DNA of 64,000 nt from Sulfurivirga caldicuralii (GCF_900141795.1 NZ_FSRE01000003.1:326850-390849), one strand, 5' to 3'; shown: positions 47,474 through 58,264, counted from the stretch's first letter. The notes: generated from the sequence alone by a model not told the origin. A program made the numbers and translations.

Positions 47474-48748
47474 ATGTTTGGACTATTCAAGCGCAAAAAG
47501 AAAACGCACGCCGAAGAAGAATCGCCTGCAGAACAGCCTGTGCAGCAGGATGAAACGCCTGCTGAATCCGATAGGCCTGCGCCGGAGGAAACTGCTGAAA
47601 CAGCCTCTGCCGCGCAGGCTGGGGCGGTGGCGGAGGAGCAACCCGCCTCGGCACCGCATGCCGAGCCAGCACCGCTCGAACCAACCGAACCACCCACGCC
47701 TGCGACCGTCCCCATCGAAACACACGCATTGGCCGAACGTCCAGACACACCTGCGACGGCTGCTGAAGAAACCACCGCGTCCTCTGCCGAACCCGTGCGC
47801 GAAAAACCCAGGGGCGGCTTTTTTGCCCGCCTGCGCGAGCGCCTGAGCAAAACCCGGCGCGGTCTGGCCGATGCCCTCGGCAGCCTGATTGCTGGGCGCA
47901 AGCAGATCGACGACGAGCTGCTGGAAGAGATCGAAATGATCCTGCTCTCCGCAGATGTGGGCATTGACGCCACGGATCGCATCATTCAGGCACTGACCAA
48001 GCAGGTATCGTGCAGGGAGTTGAAGGACCCCGAGGCCCTGCTCAACGCCCTGCGCCAGCAGCTGCTGGACATCCTCAAGCCGGTAGCCCAGCCGCTGGAA
48101 ATCCCCGCCAGCGACAAGCCCTTCGTCATCCTCATGGTGGGCGTCAATGGCGTCGGCAAAACAACCACCATCGGCAAGCTGGCGAAAAAACTGCAGGCAG
48201 ACGGCAAGAAAGTCATGCTTGCCGCCGGCGACACCTTCCGTGCCGCCGCAGTGGAGCAGTTGCAGACCTGGGGCGAGCGCAACAATGTGCCGGTCATCGC
48301 TCAGCAGACCGGTGCCGACAGCGCCGCCGTTATCTTCGATGCGCTACAGGCCGCTCAGGCCCGCGGCATGGATGTGCTCATTGCCGATACCGCGGGGCGA
48401 CTGCACACCCAGTCCAACCTGATGGAAGAGCTGAAAAAGGTCAAGCGCGTCATGGCCAAGCTGGATGAAAGGGCACCGCATGAAGTCATGCTGGTGATCG
48501 ACGCCAGCACCGGCCAGAACGCCATGAACCAGACCAAGATCTTCAACGACGCCGTCGGCCTGACCGGTTTGACGCTCACCAAGTTGGACGGCACCGCCAA
48601 GGGTGGTATCGTCATTGCACTGGCCGACAAGTTCGGCATCCCCATTCGCTATATCGGTGTGGGCGAAGGCATCGACGACCTGCAGCCTTTCGATGCCGAG
48701 GCCTTCGTCGCCGCCCTGTTTGACCGGGAAACTGCCAGCGACCAATGA
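47474..48748 (+). CDS. ftsY: signal recognition particle receptor FtsY
   Basis: GTPase docking SRP-ribosome complexes at the membrane. The 424-residue protein has an acidic Ala/Glu/Pro-rich A domain (1-115), the N domain, and the G domain with GVNGVGKTTT, DTAGR and TKLDGTAKGG. Length and A domain match the E. coli type. Overlaps the next gene by 4 bp. Confidence 0.96.
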   Translation: MFGLFKRKKKTHAEEESPAEQPVQQDETPAESDRPAPEETAETASAAQAGAVAEEQPASAPHAEPAPLEPTEPPTPATVPIETHALAERPDTPATAAEETTASSAEPVREKPRGGFFARLRERLSKTRRGLADALGSLIAGRKQIDDELLEEIEMILLSADVGIDATDRIIQALTKQVSCRELKDPEALLNALRQQLLDILKPVAQPLEIPASDKPFVILMVGVNGVGKTTTIGKLAKKLQADGKKVMLAAGDTFRAAAVEQLQTWGERNNVPVIAQQTGADSAAVIFDALQAAQARGMDVLIADTAGRLHTQSNLMEELKKVKRVMAKLDERAPHEVMLVIDASTGQNAMNQTKIFNDAVGLTGLTLTKLDGTAKGGIVIALADKFGIPIRYIGVGEGIDDLQPFDAEAFVAALFDRETASDQ

Positions 48749-49755
48749 GGCTGCCGCATACCGACAGCGCCGAGGCCATCTGGGCCTTCAAAAAGGGCTA
48801 CCGCTTTGGCAAGCAGGGCAAGCCGCTCAACGAAATGCCCGTCACTGTGCGCGCCCAGCCGTGGCTGCGCGACTATTTCATGCAGGGCTACGAGCAGGCG
48901 CAGGCAGAACTGACCCCGCCCCGAGGCGACGGCCTGACTCCGCGCAAGCGCATCATCTGGCTGTTCTTCGCCGCGCTGGCCGGCGTGGGCACCGCCTGGC
49001 TCATGATCCAGCAGATTCAGGCGGACAAGCGGCCTGATTCGGTTCAGGCCGTTGCCAATGCCTCAAAAGAGGGGCCAATGGCGCAAAATGCCATTAAGAC
49101 GGCCCCAGAGCCTGCCAAACCCACCGAGGAACCGGCCGCGGAAAAAAGTTCATCTGAAAAAGTCGGGGACCCCTCTTCGCTGAGCCTTCAGTCGGATAAT
49201 GCCGGCATACAGGCAAGGTCCGCTTCAACTAATGAGTCGCCTGTGGTGCAGCCTGAAAAGCAGGCTGAAGGGCAACCGCCGCAAACGGCCGCAGCTCTCT
49301 CATCTTCTGAAACGGAAATGCCCGCTCCACAGGATACGGGCCTGCTGGATGAAGAAGCGCGCGCCAAGCAGCGTATTGCTGCCAGACCCACCCGCCCAGA
49401 AACGCTGCCCCCCGTAGTCGACCATGCCATCAGGATTGCACGCAGCTCGCTTGCACGCACCATTCAAAATCGGGAGCCTGGCGAATTGCTTGGCGAGTCC
49501 ATTCCACGCTCGGTGCGCCAGCTCTATTTCTTTACCGAGGTGGCCAATGGCGCAGGCCATTCGCTGCACCACCGCTGGTATTATGGCGACACCCTGATGG
49601 CTGACATCACCCTGCCCATTGGCAGCGACCGCTACCGCACCTGGTCGTCCAAGCGTATGAGCCCGGCATGGCAAGGCCGCTGGCATATCGATGTTACCGA
49701 TGAAAAAGGACAGGTCATTGCACGGAAATTCTTTATCTACGGTCAGACCCATTAA
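48745..49755 (+). CDS. DUF2914 protein with an RMF-like N-terminal segment and one membrane helix
   Basis: A 336-residue protein in three parts. Residues 12-52 (AFKKGYRFGKQG...WLRDYFMQGYEQA) resemble ribosome modulation factor in spacing. A membrane helix (70-90) leads to a low-complexity linker (100-215), and a C-terminal DUF2914 domain (about 245-334, RQLYFFTEV, RWYYGDTL) would be periplasmic. The linker contains SSEKVGDPSS, translated from repeat copy E. Coupled to ftsY by a 4 bp overlap. DUF2914 function is unknown; the RMF resemblance is by eye and may be chance. Confidence 0.72.
   Translation: MRLPHTDSAEAIWAFKKGYRFGKQGKPLNEMPVTVRAQPWLRDYFMQGYEQAQAELTPPRGDGLTPRKRIIWLFFAALAGVGTAWLMIQQIQADKRPDSVQAVANASKEGPMAQNAIKTAPEPAKPTEEPAAEKSSSEKVGDPSSLSLQSDNAGIQARSASTNESPVVQPEKQAEGQPPQTAAALSSSETEMPAPQDTGLLDEEARAKQRIAARPTRPETLPPVVDHAIRIARSSLARTIQNREPGELLGESIPRSVRQLYFFTEVANGAGHSLHHRWYYGDTLMADITLPIGSDRYRTWSSKRMSPAWQGRWHIDVTDEKGQVIARKFFIYGQTH
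49155..49173 (+). repeat. GTCGGGGACCCC repeat, copy E, inside the DUF2914 gene
   Basis: TGAAAAAGTCGGGGACCCC read in the frame EKVGDP, the same frame as in bioD. Preceded by AACCGGCCGCGGAAAAAA, similar to the sequence before copy B. Confidence 0.85.
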
Positions 49756-49756
49756 A

Positions 49757-50317
49757 ATGAATAAACACCTGTTGACACTGCTGAGCGCTCTGCTCCTTCT
49801 CGGCGGCTGCTCCAGCACGCCCACCTACAGCCCGGAGCAGCCGCCGGCGCACACTCAAAAAAACATCTGTGCCTTAACAGCCCACGACCGCATCTTCTAC
49901 GACGCCGCCAAGCGCGCGGAACGCAAGTGGGGCACACCGGCGCATATCCTGCTGGCGTTTGTTCACAAGGAGTCCCGTTTTCTCCACGATGCCGAATCCA
50001 GCTCCGGAGCGTATGGCTACGCGCAGGCCAAAGATGCCACCTGGGATGAATACCGCAAGGCCACCGGCCACTGGGATGCCAGTCGCGAGGACATCTACGA
50101 TGCACTGGACTTTATCGGCTGGTACAACTACCTCAGCCACAAGCGCCTTGGCATCAGCCGCTGGGACGCCTACAACCTCTATCTCGCCTACCACGAAGGG
50201 CGTGGCGGCTTTGCCCGCAAGAGCTACGAGCGCCGCTCGTGGGTGAAGGACCTGGCCAAAAAGGTGGCCAATCAGGCCTGGCGCTACCGCCAGCAGATGA
50301 AACGCTGCGGTCTGTAA
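49757..50317 (+). CDS. SLT-like lytic transglycosylase lipoprotein
   Basis: A 186-residue lipoprotein (lipobox LGGC, C18) with a lysozyme-like SLT domain. The probable catalytic glutamate is E72 in FVHKESRF, followed by SGAYGYAQA and later YLAYHEGRGGF, as in soluble and membrane-bound lytic transglycosylases that cut peptidoglycan. Start at 49757 begins the signal sequence MNKHLLTLLSALLLLGG; it follows the DUF2914 gene directly. Confidence 0.87.
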   Translation: MNKHLLTLLSALLLLGGCSSTPTYSPEQPPAHTQKNICALTAHDRIFYDAAKRAERKWGTPAHILLAFVHKESRFLHDAESSSGAYGYAQAKDATWDEYRKATGHWDASREDIYDALDFIGWYNYLSHKRLGISRWDAYNLYLAYHEGRGGFARKSYERRSWVKDLAKKVANQAWRYRQQMKRCGL

Positions 50318-50382
50318 CCACCCCTGCCATGGCGAAATTTTACGCGGATGAAAGCCTTGGTTATATTTGAATTGTCCAACCC

Positions 50383-50772
50383 ATGAGACAATCCATGCTG
50401 AACAGACTGCTGCCCCTTTTTCTGCTGAGCTTGCCCCTGCATCTTGCAGCTGCACAACCCGCAAGTGATACCACCCCACTCACGTGTCATGTAAAGTGGG
50501 CGCAAAAGGACGGCAAACGCGTCACGGTGGATAACAAACAAGTCATGCAGGTCACAGATACGGGCGATCAACTACAAGTCGGCAACGTCCGCTACATGCA
50601 GACCCTCACCAAGGCCAATCGCCGCTACTTCAGCAGCCCGGATCGACTGCTGCACGCCTGCGTGATTGACGAAGACGGCGGCCAGAGCAAGGTGATTCTG
50701 CGCATCAGTGGCACCGCCACCACCATGGTCATGGGCTGCCAAGCGCCCCTTGTCGCCGCCAGCAATCCCTGA
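50383..50772 (+). CDS. secreted hypothetical protein
   Basis: No family recognised. The 129-residue protein has a signal peptide (about 1-24, ending LAAA|Q) and three mature cysteines (in LTCHVKW, LHACVID and VMGCQAP). A second ATG at 50395 is a possible start. It is followed by a 263 bp gap (50773-51035) that holds only the fabB terminator. Confidence 0.62.
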   Translation: MRQSMLNRLLPLFLLSLPLHLAAAQPASDTTPLTCHVKWAQKDGKRVTVDNKQVMQVTDTGDQLQVGNVRYMQTLTKANRRYFSSPDRLLHACVIDEDGGQSKVILRISGTATTMVMGCQAPLVAASNP

Positions 50773-50980
50773 GAGCGGCCCGCAGCCCGGGCACATTTGC
50801 ATGCTCATGCCCCTCAATGCCGGCACCGGCATGAAGCTCCACTGTAAGCACGCCGCTTCCCAATCTTTCTCGACTGTTGTTGCTCCTCGCCGCAGGACTT
50901 GAAATGATCCGAAGCGACAAAAAACCGCAAGCCGCGATAAATACATCGCTGCAGGACGACAGGCATTTTCCAGACCCGAT

Positions 50981-51008
50981 AAAAAAGCCGCACCCTCTCG
51001 GATGCGGC
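50981..51008 (-). terminator. rho-independent terminator after fabB
   Basis: GCCGCATCC pairs with GGGTGCGGC (one G-T pair) around GAGA on the minus strand, followed by six T, 27 nt past the fabB stop. Confidence 0.85.
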
Positions 51009-51035
51009 CGGGATGTGAACGCTGCAAAAAGTCCG

Positions 51036-52256
51036 TCAGCCGTCGTATTTCTCCATCACGACACACGCATTGGTGCCACCGAAACCGAAGCTGTTGCTCA
51101 TCACCCGCTTCAGGCCGGCGTTGTCCACCCTTTCCGTAACGATGGGCACCCCTTCACACTCGGGGTCGAGCTGTTCGATATTGATCGATGGGGCGATAAA
51201 GTCGTTTTCCAGCATCAGCAGGGAGTAGATCACTTCGTGCACCCCGGCCGCGCCCAACGAATGGCCGGACATGGACTTGGTGGAGCTGATGCGGGGAATG
51301 GCGTCTCCAAACACGGCCTTGATGGCGCCGATTTCCTTGGTATCGCCCACCGGCGTGGAGGTGCCGTGCGGATTGATGTAATCGATGGGCCCATCCACGG
51401 TTTCCAGCGCAAGGCGCATGCAACGCTCGGCGCCCTCGCCGGACGGAGCCACCATGTCGTAGCCGTCGGAGTTGGCACCATAGCCGACGATTTCGGCATA
51501 AATCTTCGCGCCGCGCGCCAGCGCATGCTCCAGCTCTTCCACCACCACGATACCGCCGCCGCCGGCGATGACGAAGCCATCACGATTGGCGTCATAGGCG
51601 CGCGAGGCCTTCTCTGGCGTGTCGTTGTACTTGGTAGAGAGCGCGCCCATGGCGTCGAACAGCATGGAAAGGGTCCAGTGCAGTTCCTCGCCACCACCGG
51701 CAAAGATCATGTCCTGCTTGCCCAGCATGATCTGCTCGACGGCAGTGCCGATACAGTGGGCACTGGTGGAGCAGGCTGAGCTGATGGAGAAGTTGATCCC
51801 CCTGATCTTGAACACCGTGGCCAGGTTGGCGGATACCGTGGAGCCCATGGTGCGCGGCACGCGATAGGGACCGACGCGCTTGACGCCCTTTTCGCGGGCG
51901 ATGTCGGCCGCTTCCACCACGTTTTCGTTGGAGGCGCCGCCGGAGCCGGCAATCACGCCCACGCGCGGATTGGACACCTCCTCCTCGCTCAGCCCCGCAT
52001 CGGCGATGGCCTGCTTCATGGCGATGGTGGCATAGGCGGCCGCATCCCCCATGAAACGTAACTGCTTGCGGTCGATCCAGTCGGAGAAGTCCAGATTCTT
52101 GACCGCGCCGTGCACCTGTGAGCGCATGCCTACCTCGGCATATTCCGGCGCAAACACGATGCCACTGCGTCCGGCGCGCAGACTTTCGGTCACTTCGTCC
52201 TTGTTGTTACCCAGACTGGAAACCACACCCAGGCCGGTAATGACGACACGCTTCAT
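51036..52256 (-). CDS. fabB: 3-oxoacyl-ACP synthase I
   Basis: Elongating condensing enzyme required for unsaturated fatty acids. The 406-residue protein has the active-site cysteine in [11 protein letters not shown] and the two histidines in [11 protein letters not shown] and [11 protein letters not shown]. Paired with fabA, 11 bp upstream, as in organisms using the FabA-FabB anaerobic unsaturated pathway. Confidence 0.96.
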   Translation of the reverse strand: MKRVVITGLGVVSSLGNNKDEVTESLRAGRSGIVFAPEYAEVGMRSQVHGAVKNLDFSDWIDRKQLRFMGDAAAYATIAMKQAIADAGLSEEEVSNPRVGVIAGSGGASNENVVEAADIAREKGVKRVGPYRVPRTMGSTVSANLATVFKIRGINFSISSACSTSAHCIGTAVEQIMLGKQDMIFAGGGEELHWTLSMLFDAMGALSTKYNDTPEKASRAYDANRDGFVIAGGGGIVVVEELEHALARGAKIYAEIVGYGANSDGYDMVAPSGEGAERCMRLALETVDGPIDYINPHGTSTPVGDTKEIGAIKAVFGDAIPRISSTKSMSGHSLGAAGVHEVIYSLLMLENDFIAPSINIEQLDPECEGVPIVTERVDNAGLKRVMSNSFGFGGTNACVVMEKYDG

Positions 52257-52267
52257 CTCGCCGCTCC

Positions 52268-52783
52268 TCAGAATTTGCTGGTATCGGTAAACAGACCGAC
52301 ACGCAGGTCTTTGGCGCTGTAGATTTCGCGCCCATCCACATACATCTTCGCATCGCCGATGCCCATATAGAGCTTACGCTTGATGACGCGCTTCATGTCG
52401 ATGTGATATTCCACCTTCTTCGCATCCGGCAGCACCTGACCGTAGAACTTCACTTCACCGGCGCCGAGTGCTCGCCCGCGACCGGGGCCACCGCTCCAGC
52501 CGAGGAAAAAGCCGATCAGCTGCCACATGGCATCCAGCCCCAGACAGCCCGGCATCACCGGATCCCCCTCGAAGTGGCACTGGAAGAACCACAAATCAGG
52601 CTTTACATCCAGCTCCGCCCTGATCTCGCCCAGCCCGTGCGCACCGCCTTCGTCCGAAATGTGCGTAATGCGATCGAACATCAGCATGGGCGGCAGCGGC
52701 AGGCGGGCGTTGCCCGGGCCGAACAGCTCGCCATGGCCACAGGCGATCAGGTCATCGTAGTCGTAGCTTGATTTGCGCTCCAT
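52268..52783 (-). CDS. fabA: 3-hydroxydecanoyl-ACP dehydratase/isomerase
   Basis: Introduces the cis double bond at the C10 stage. The 171-residue hot-dog protein starts [12 protein letters not shown] (ATG at 52783, AGGAG 6 nt upstream), with the catalytic histidine in [12 protein letters not shown] and its aspartate partner in LGLDAMWQ. The longer frame from 52819 crosses a palindromic operator and is rejected. Confidence 0.95.
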   Translation of the reverse strand: MERKSSYDYDDLIACGHGELFGPGNARLPLPPMLMFDRITHISDEGGAHGLGEIRAELDVKPDLWFFQCHFEGDPVMPGCLGLDAMWQLIGFFLGWSGGPGRGRALGAGEVKFYGQVLPDAKKVEYHIDMKRVIKRKLYMGIGDAKMYVDGREIYSAKDLRVGLFTDTSKF

Positions 52784-52803
52784 GCCAACTCCTGTAAATC
52801 CTT

Positions 52804-52829
52804 TTGATATAACTTGCAAATTATATCAA
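52804..52829. promoter_or_regulatory. palindromic operator-like site before fabA
   Basis: TTGATATAA and TTATATCAA, perfect nine-bp arms separated by 8 bp, lie 21-46 bp upstream of the fabA ATG and overlap the glnE stop. This is well placed for a regulator of unsaturated fatty acid synthesis. The regulator cannot be named; it does not look like the E. coli FabR or FadR sites. Confidence 0.6.
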
Positions 52830-55559
52830 TTCATCACCCAACATGGCGGACCAGAGCGCGCGCACCCGCTCTACATCTTCAGCCACCTGTGCATGCGGCA
52901 CGCGCGCCGGACGATCCTGCAGGGCCAGACGATGGCCCAGCGTACGATAGTGCTGCCAGGCACGCTGCAGCGTATGCACCTGCTCTGATGCCAGCACACC
53001 GGCCTCGCCGGCCGTCTCGAGAATGCGCATGGTATCGGTCCAGCGCGCCAGCTCGGGCGCCTCGCAGGCCTGCGTCAGGACAAGATACTGCGCCATGAAT
53101 TCGATGTCCACCATGCCGCCGCGTCCCTGCTTGAGGTCAAACAGTTCGGCGTTGCTCTTGTCCAGGTGCGCACGCATCTTGTTGCGCATGGCCACCACTT
53201 CCTTCGCCACGTGAGCAACATCGCGGGACTGACGCAAAAACGCTTCACGGAACACCGTGAAGGCCTGTCGCGCATCTGCACTGCCCACCACGGCGCGGGC
53301 ACGCACCAGCGCCTGGTGCTCCCATACCCACGCCTTATCTTCAATATACTGCTCAAAACTCTCCAGACTGCTGGCCAGCAGACCGTCCTTGCCGTTGGGA
53401 CGCAGACGGGTATCCACTTCATAGGCGCGACCCGAGGGCATGGGCAGCGTCAGCAGATTAAGAATCTTCTGCGCCACACGGATATGCCAGGTCTGCGCCT
53501 CCAGCGGCTGCGCGCCATCGCTCCACTGCGCCGGCTGCAGACCGTGATAGAGAAAGACCACATCCAGATCAGATCCATAGCCCAGCTCGTAGCCGCCCAG
53601 CTTGCCATAGCCGATAATGAGCAGACCTTCCAGCGGATCCTTGAGCGCGGCAAACCCGCCATGGCGCGCCCGCATCCAGTGCACCGCCCAGTCTGCCGCA
53701 GCATCCAGCACACCTTCGGCGATCCAGCTCAAGTGATCGCTCACCTGCATCACCGGCAGCACGCCCATCACGTCCATGGCCGCCACCTTGAAGACCTGAC
53801 GATGGCGCCACTGACGCAGCTGATCCATGAACCGCTCTTCATCATCATAGTAATCCTGCGCCAGCGTTTCAGCCTCGCGACGGTAATCATCTGCCTGCGG
53901 CAGCGCATAGAGCGCCGCGGGGTCGAGCAAGGCATCCAGCAGCGCCGGTGTTCGTGTAAGCATCTGCGCCAGCCAGGTGCTGGCACAAATTAGGCGAATC
54001 AGCTCTACCCGCGCCTGGGGATTTTCCTTGAGCAGCAGCAGATAGACGCTGCGCGGCGCAATGGCCGCGACCAGATCCAGCAGCCGCCCCAGCGCGGTCA
54101 TACGGTCGCAATCCTCTGCCCCAACCAGTGTCTCCAGCAGTAGCGGCAGGGTTTCATCCAGTCGGCTGCGCGCCGTTTCACTGAGGCGCCGCACAGACGC
54201 ACTGTCACGCAACTGTGCCAGCTGCTTCAATACGGCATCCGGGTCCAGTCCATGGGCTTCAAGCAGCGTATCCGGCTCGGGATGCACACCATCCCACAGC
54301 TGGCGCCACGGCGATATGTCCGAGGCCTCTTCCTCCGCAAACAGGGCATCGAAGCGTGCCTGCACGCGAGCGCGCGCCGGTGCCAGCGTGTCCAGAAAGG
54401 CTTCGTAGTCGTCGTGGCCGAACGAAAGCGCCAGCGCCTGCTGAGCATCAACCGTTTGCGGCAGCGCATGCGTCTGCTCATCGCGCATCATCTGCAGGTG
54501 GTTTTCCACGCGCCGCAGCAACTCGTAATCAGCTCGCTGAGCGGCAGCCTCATTCTGCTCAACAAGACCTTCTGCCACCAGCGCATCCAGCGCCGCATAG
54601 AGGCTCGGCGTGCGTAAAGCAGCACGGCGACCGCCGTAAATCAGCTGAAACGCCTGCACCCAGAATTCCACTTCGCGAATACCGCCAGGACCCAGCTTGA
54701 TGTTGTCCGCCAGCCCGCGCCGCGCCACTTGGGCGCTGATTTTCTGCTTCAGCTCACGCATGGAATCGAGCGCGCTGAAATCGAGATAACGGCGATAGAC
54801 GAAGGGTGACAGTTGCGCCAGCAGCGCCTCGCCCGTCTCGATGTCGCCGGCGATGGTGCGCGCCTTCACCAACGCATAGCGCTCCCACGCGCGCCCGTGG
54901 GTTTCGTAATACTGCAGCATGCCCCCTGCACTGATCGCCAGCGGTCCGCTGCTGCCGAAGGGGCGCAGGCGCAGGTCCACACGATAGGCAAAACCATCGG
55001 CCGTCATGTCTGACAGAGCAGGCGCCAGCTGCTGCACCAGCCGAATAAAGAACTGCTGATTATCCAGCTGCCCTGGGCCATCGCACTGGCCGTTTTCCGC
55101 ATAAAAGCAGATCAGATCGATATCACTGGAAAAGTTGAGTTCACCGCCACCGAGCTTGCCCATGCCCCACACCGACAGCCGCTGCGGCGCGCCACTCTCC
55201 TCGCCAATGGGCTCGCCATAGCGGCTCACCAGTTGCGCATGCAGCCAGTCCACCGTGCCGGCGACAATGCCTTCTGCAATGACCGTCAGCGCCTGCAGGG
55301 TTGTCTGCACGCCATCCAGACCCAGTCCATCGCGAATGGCTACCCGAGCGGTGTACTGCTGGCGCAGCCGTCGCGTACGCTGCTTGAGATCCTCCAGATT
55401 CAGACTGGCCCGCACGGCATCAGCCAGTTCACAGCGCAATGCCGACCACTCGGGCCACGCCGGCCCCCAGAAGGCCTCCTCGCCCACCTCGGGGAAGCGC
55501 CGCAACACCTCGGCGACAAAAGGGCTCCACTGTAGTACGGGTTCAATACGCTGGCTCAT
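52821..55559 (-). CDS. glnE: bifunctional glutamine synthetase adenylyltransferase/deadenylase
   Basis: Adds or removes AMP on glutamine synthetase in response to PII and glutamine. The 912-residue protein contains two nucleotidyltransferase domains, marked by [18 protein letters not shown] in the N half and [18 protein letters not shown] in the C half, both with D-x-D pairs intact. glnK and amtB lie 1 kb upstream on the other strand. Overlaps the membrane methyltransferase gene by 17 bp. Confidence 0.96.
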   Translation of the reverse strand: MSQRIEPVLQWSPFVAEVLRRFPEVGEEAFWGPAWPEWSALRCELADAVRASLNLEDLKQRTRRLRQQYTARVAIRDGLGLDGVQTTLQALTVIAEGIVAGTVDWLHAQLVSRYGEPIGEESGAPQRLSVWGMGKLGGGELNFSSDIDLICFYAENGQCDGPGQLDNQQFFIRLVQQLAPALSDMTADGFAYRVDLRLRPFGSSGPLAISAGGMLQYYETHGRAWERYALVKARTIAGDIETGEALLAQLSPFVYRRYLDFSALDSMRELKQKISAQVARRGLADNIKLGPGGIREVEFWVQAFQLIYGGRRAALRTPSLYAALDALVAEGLVEQNEAAAQRADYELLRRVENHLQMMRDEQTHALPQTVDAQQALALSFGHDDYEAFLDTLAPARARVQARFDALFAEEEASDISPWRQLWDGVHPEPDTLLEAHGLDPDAVLKQLAQLRDSASVRRLSETARSRLDETLPLLLETLVGAEDCDRMTALGRLLDLVAAIAPRSVYLLLLKENPQARVELIRLICASTWLAQMLTRTPALLDALLDPAALYALPQADDYRREAETLAQDYYDDEERFMDQLRQWRHRQVFKVAAMDVMGVLPVMQVSDHLSWIAEGVLDAAADWAVHWMRARHGGFAALKDPLEGLLIIGYGKLGGYELGYGSDLDVVFLYHGLQPAQWSDGAQPLEAQTWHIRVAQKILNLLTLPMPSGRAYEVDTRLRPNGKDGLLASSLESFEQYIEDKAWVWEHQALVRARAVVGSADARQAFTVFREAFLRQSRDVAHVAKEVVAMRNKMRAHLDKSNAELFDLKQGRGGMVDIEFMAQYLVLTQACEAPELARWTDTMRILETAGEAGVLASEQVHTLQRAWQHYRTLGHRLALQDRPARVPHAQVAEDVERVRALWSAMLGDELI

Positions 55560-56340
55560 CGCTCACATCCTCGGGCGGCACAAGCTGCCTGTTCTCATCA
55601 AAACGGTACACATAGAGCAGCGTCTGGCGACGGTCATTGACCTGCCAGATTTCGCTAGGCTCGACATCAGGAAAGGGAAAGCTATTGCTGACAAACAGAC
55701 TGTTCGGCGCCATCTCGGCCAGCGCCTTGTCCTGCAACTGCGCCATGGGCTGAGGCGAGAGAAAGGCGTACACCACATTAAAACGGCTCAGATCCATATC
55801 CCAGAGGCTTTTGCCCAGCACGATACCACCCGCGGCACGGGCGCGCCAACGGGCGATGAGATAACTCAGCGGCGCTGTTTCCACCCCGACACTTTCCTCC
55901 ACATGAGTCTGTCGCGCCATGGCCGCCACCACATCGCCCCAGCCACAGCCCAGATCCACAAAACGCACTGGCGCCAAGGACCGGGTCAACTGCCCGAGCG
56001 CACGCTGTGTGGACGCATTGCTGATATAAAGCGGTACCCGCTCACCGCCGGCGTTCCAGAACACCAGCACCAGCAGGATTACCAGGACAACGACAATCCA
56101 GCCCGGCACCTGCCACGCCAGGGCTCCGACCAGCAACGGAGGAAACAGCAGCTGGATCACCACCCACCAACGCGGCCAGCGCAGCATCCAGGCGATAGCG
56201 GCGGTCAGCAGCGACTGGGCGGCCACAAAAGGCCACAGGGGATAGGGCGGCGGCACCCACACGGGCAAAAAGCGCACGCTCATCCATAGCAAGGCGAAAA
56301 CCACCCCCTGAAGCAGCAGGGATTGCACCAATATTTTCAA
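55543..56340 (-). CDS. membrane-anchored class I SAM-dependent methyltransferase
   Basis: A 265-residue protein with four hydrophobic helices in the first ~95 residues followed by a Rossmann methyltransferase domain (motif I VDLGCGWGD near residue 129). Similar predicted proteins lie beside glnE in related bacteria as I recall, but the substrate is unknown. It overlaps the glnE start by 17 bp. Confidence 0.75.
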   Translation of the reverse strand: MKILVQSLLLQGVVFALLWMSVRFLPVWVPPPYPLWPFVAAQSLLTAAIAWMLRWPRWWVVIQLLFPPLLVGALAWQVPGWIVVVLVILLVLVFWNAGGERVPLYISNASTQRALGQLTRSLAPVRFVDLGCGWGDVVAAMARQTHVEESVGVETAPLSYLIARWRARAAGGIVLGKSLWDMDLSRFNVVYAFLSPQPMAQLQDKALAEMAPNSLFVSNSFPFPDVEPSEIWQVNDRRQTLLYVYRFDENRQLVPPEDVSDEPAY

Positions 56341-56428
56341 TTTTGCACCACTTTCAAGGGGTCAAGTCCGGCAGCAAACATATAAGAAAACGCCTTAACG
56401 CATTGTAATAAAAGGCCTTGTTAAGCTT

Positions 56429-56442
56429 GGCGCCTTGATAGC
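56429..56442 (+). promoter_or_regulatory. candidate sigma-54 promoter for glnK-amtB
   Basis: TTGGCGCCTTGATAGCTTGG carries the invariant GG-N10-GC spacing of -24/-12 promoters, 80 bp before glnK. TGCACC half-sites occur upstream near 56327 and 56344, within reach of NtrC, but no full NtrC palindrome is seen. Confidence 0.45.
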
Positions 56443-56512
56443 TTGGAAACCGGTCGATGCCGTTCCAATTCGGGGCATGCCGAGCAAACCTGAAACATGT
56501 GCAACCTTATGA

Positions 56513-56860
<348 letters not shown>

Positions 56861-56878
56861 CACACTGGAGGAACGCTT

Positions 56879-58123
56879 ATGGAACAACCAGCAATTCAAC
56901 TCGCTTATGCACTGGATACCTTCTACTCCCTGGTATCCGGCGCACTGGTCATGTGGATGGCCGCAGGCTTTGCCATGCTGGAGGCCGGCTTGGTCCGCGC
57001 CAAGAACACGACTGAGATTCTGGCCAAGAACGTCGGCCTGTTCGCCATTGCCTGTGTGATGTACATGCTGGTGGGCTACAACATCATGTACGGCGACGGT
57101 ACGGGCGTATTTCCCAGCATCAGCTTCCTGCTGGGCGGTGACAACGCTGTGGCCGACGTGCTGAAAGGCGACGACGATGCACCTTACTACTCCAACATGG
57201 CCGACTTCTTCTTCCAGGTCGTGTTTGTTGCAACCGCCATGTCCGTCGTCTCCGGTGCCATGGCAGAACGCATGAAGCTGATGGCGTTCTTCATCTTCGC
57301 CACTGTCTTCACCGGTTTCATTTACCCGGTTGAAGGCTACTGGAAATGGGGCGGCGGCTTCCTGGATCAGATGGGCTTCCAGGACTTCGCAGGCTCCGGT
57401 ATCGTACACATGGCCGGCGCATCCGCTGCACTGGCTGGCGTACTGCTGCTGGGCGCTCGCAAGGGCAAATACGGCCCCAACGGCGAAATCAAACCGATCC
57501 CCGGTGCCAACCTGCCACTGGCCACGCTGGGTACCTTCATCCTATGGCTGGGCTGGTTCGGCTTCAACGGCGGTTCCGAGCTGAAGATCTCCAGTATCGA
57601 TGAAGCCAATGCCGTCTCCATGGTGTTCGTCAACACCAATATGGCGGCTGCCGGCGGCGTCATCGGCGCCCTGCTGAGCTCACGTCTGGTGTTCGGCAAG
57701 GTTGACCTGACCATGATGCTCAACGGCGCTCTGGCCGGTCTGGTGGCGATTACCGCTGAACCGCTGAACCCGAGCGCGCTGGAAGCAACGCTCTTTGGCC
57801 TGATCGCTGGCGTGATTGTGTTCTTCAGCATCATCGCACTAGACAAACTGAAGATCGACGATCCGGTCGGCGCCATCTCCGTACACGGTGTAGTCGGCTT
57901 CTTTGGCCTGATGATCGTGCCGCTGACCAACGGCGACGCCACCTTCGGCACACAGCTGATCGGTGCCCTGACCATCTTCGCCTGGGTCTTCTTCACCTCA
58001 CTGATCGTGTGGACCATTCTCAAGGCTGTGATGGGCATCCGCGTGGACGAGGAGCACGAATACGAAGGCTTGGATCTGGTGGAGTGCGGCCAGGAAGCCT
58101 ATCCGGAGTTCACCAAGAGCTGA
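56879..58123 (+). CDS. amtB: ammonium transporter AmtB
   Basis: An 11-helix trimeric ammonium channel, 414 residues. The paired pore histidines are in IVHMAGASAAL and SVHGVVGFFG, and the periplasmic entry motif is in the first helix region. No cleaved signal peptide is obvious, unlike E. coli AmtB. It ends 30 bp before a strong terminator. Confidence 0.95.
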   Translation: MEQPAIQLAYALDTFYSLVSGALVMWMAAGFAMLEAGLVRAKNTTEILAKNVGLFAIACVMYMLVGYNIMYGDGTGVFPSISFLLGGDNAVADVLKGDDDAPYYSNMADFFFQVVFVATAMSVVSGAMAERMKLMAFFIFATVFTGFIYPVEGYWKWGGGFLDQMGFQDFAGSGIVHMAGASAALAGVLLLGARKGKYGPNGEIKPIPGANLPLATLGTFILWLGWFGFNGGSELKISSIDEANAVSMVFVNTNMAAAGGVIGALLSSRLVFGKVDLTMMLNGALAGLVAITAEPLNPSALEATLFGLIAGVIVFFSIIALDKLKIDDPVGAISVHGVVGFFGLMIVPLTNGDATFGTQLIGALTIFAWVFFTSLIVWTILKAVMGIRVDEEHEYEGLDLVECGQEAYPEFTKS

Positions 58124-58153
58124 TCGTTTCCTCAACTTCGGTTCAAGTGTTCA

Positions 58154-58177
58154 GCCCCGCTTTTGCGGGGCTTTTTT
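58154..58177 (+). terminator. rho-independent terminator after amtB
   Basis: GCCCCGC-TTTT-GCGGGGC followed by six T. Confidence 0.95.
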
Positions 58178-58212
58178 GTGCAAGCCTGAAAACTGCCCAG
58201 GCGGCCAAGCAG

Positions 58213-58240
58213 TTGATTTTTAAAGCTCAGGTGCTATATT
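58213..58240 (+). promoter_or_regulatory. sigma-70-type promoter for the orphan flagellin
   Basis: TTGATT, 16 bp, TATATT ends 24 bp before the ATG; GGGGAGGG gives a strong ribosome site. No flagellar sigma-28 motif (GCCGATAA) is present. Confidence 0.5.
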
Positions 58241-58264
58241 CAGAAGAAAAGGGGAGGGACTACC

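Noticed and set aside
50877..51779. 300-residue + strand open frame near fabB
   Set aside because: Mostly antisense to fabB; its first part crosses the fabB terminator.
56327..56350. NtrC binding site
   Set aside because: Only direct TGCACC half-sites are present, without the GGTGCA partner.
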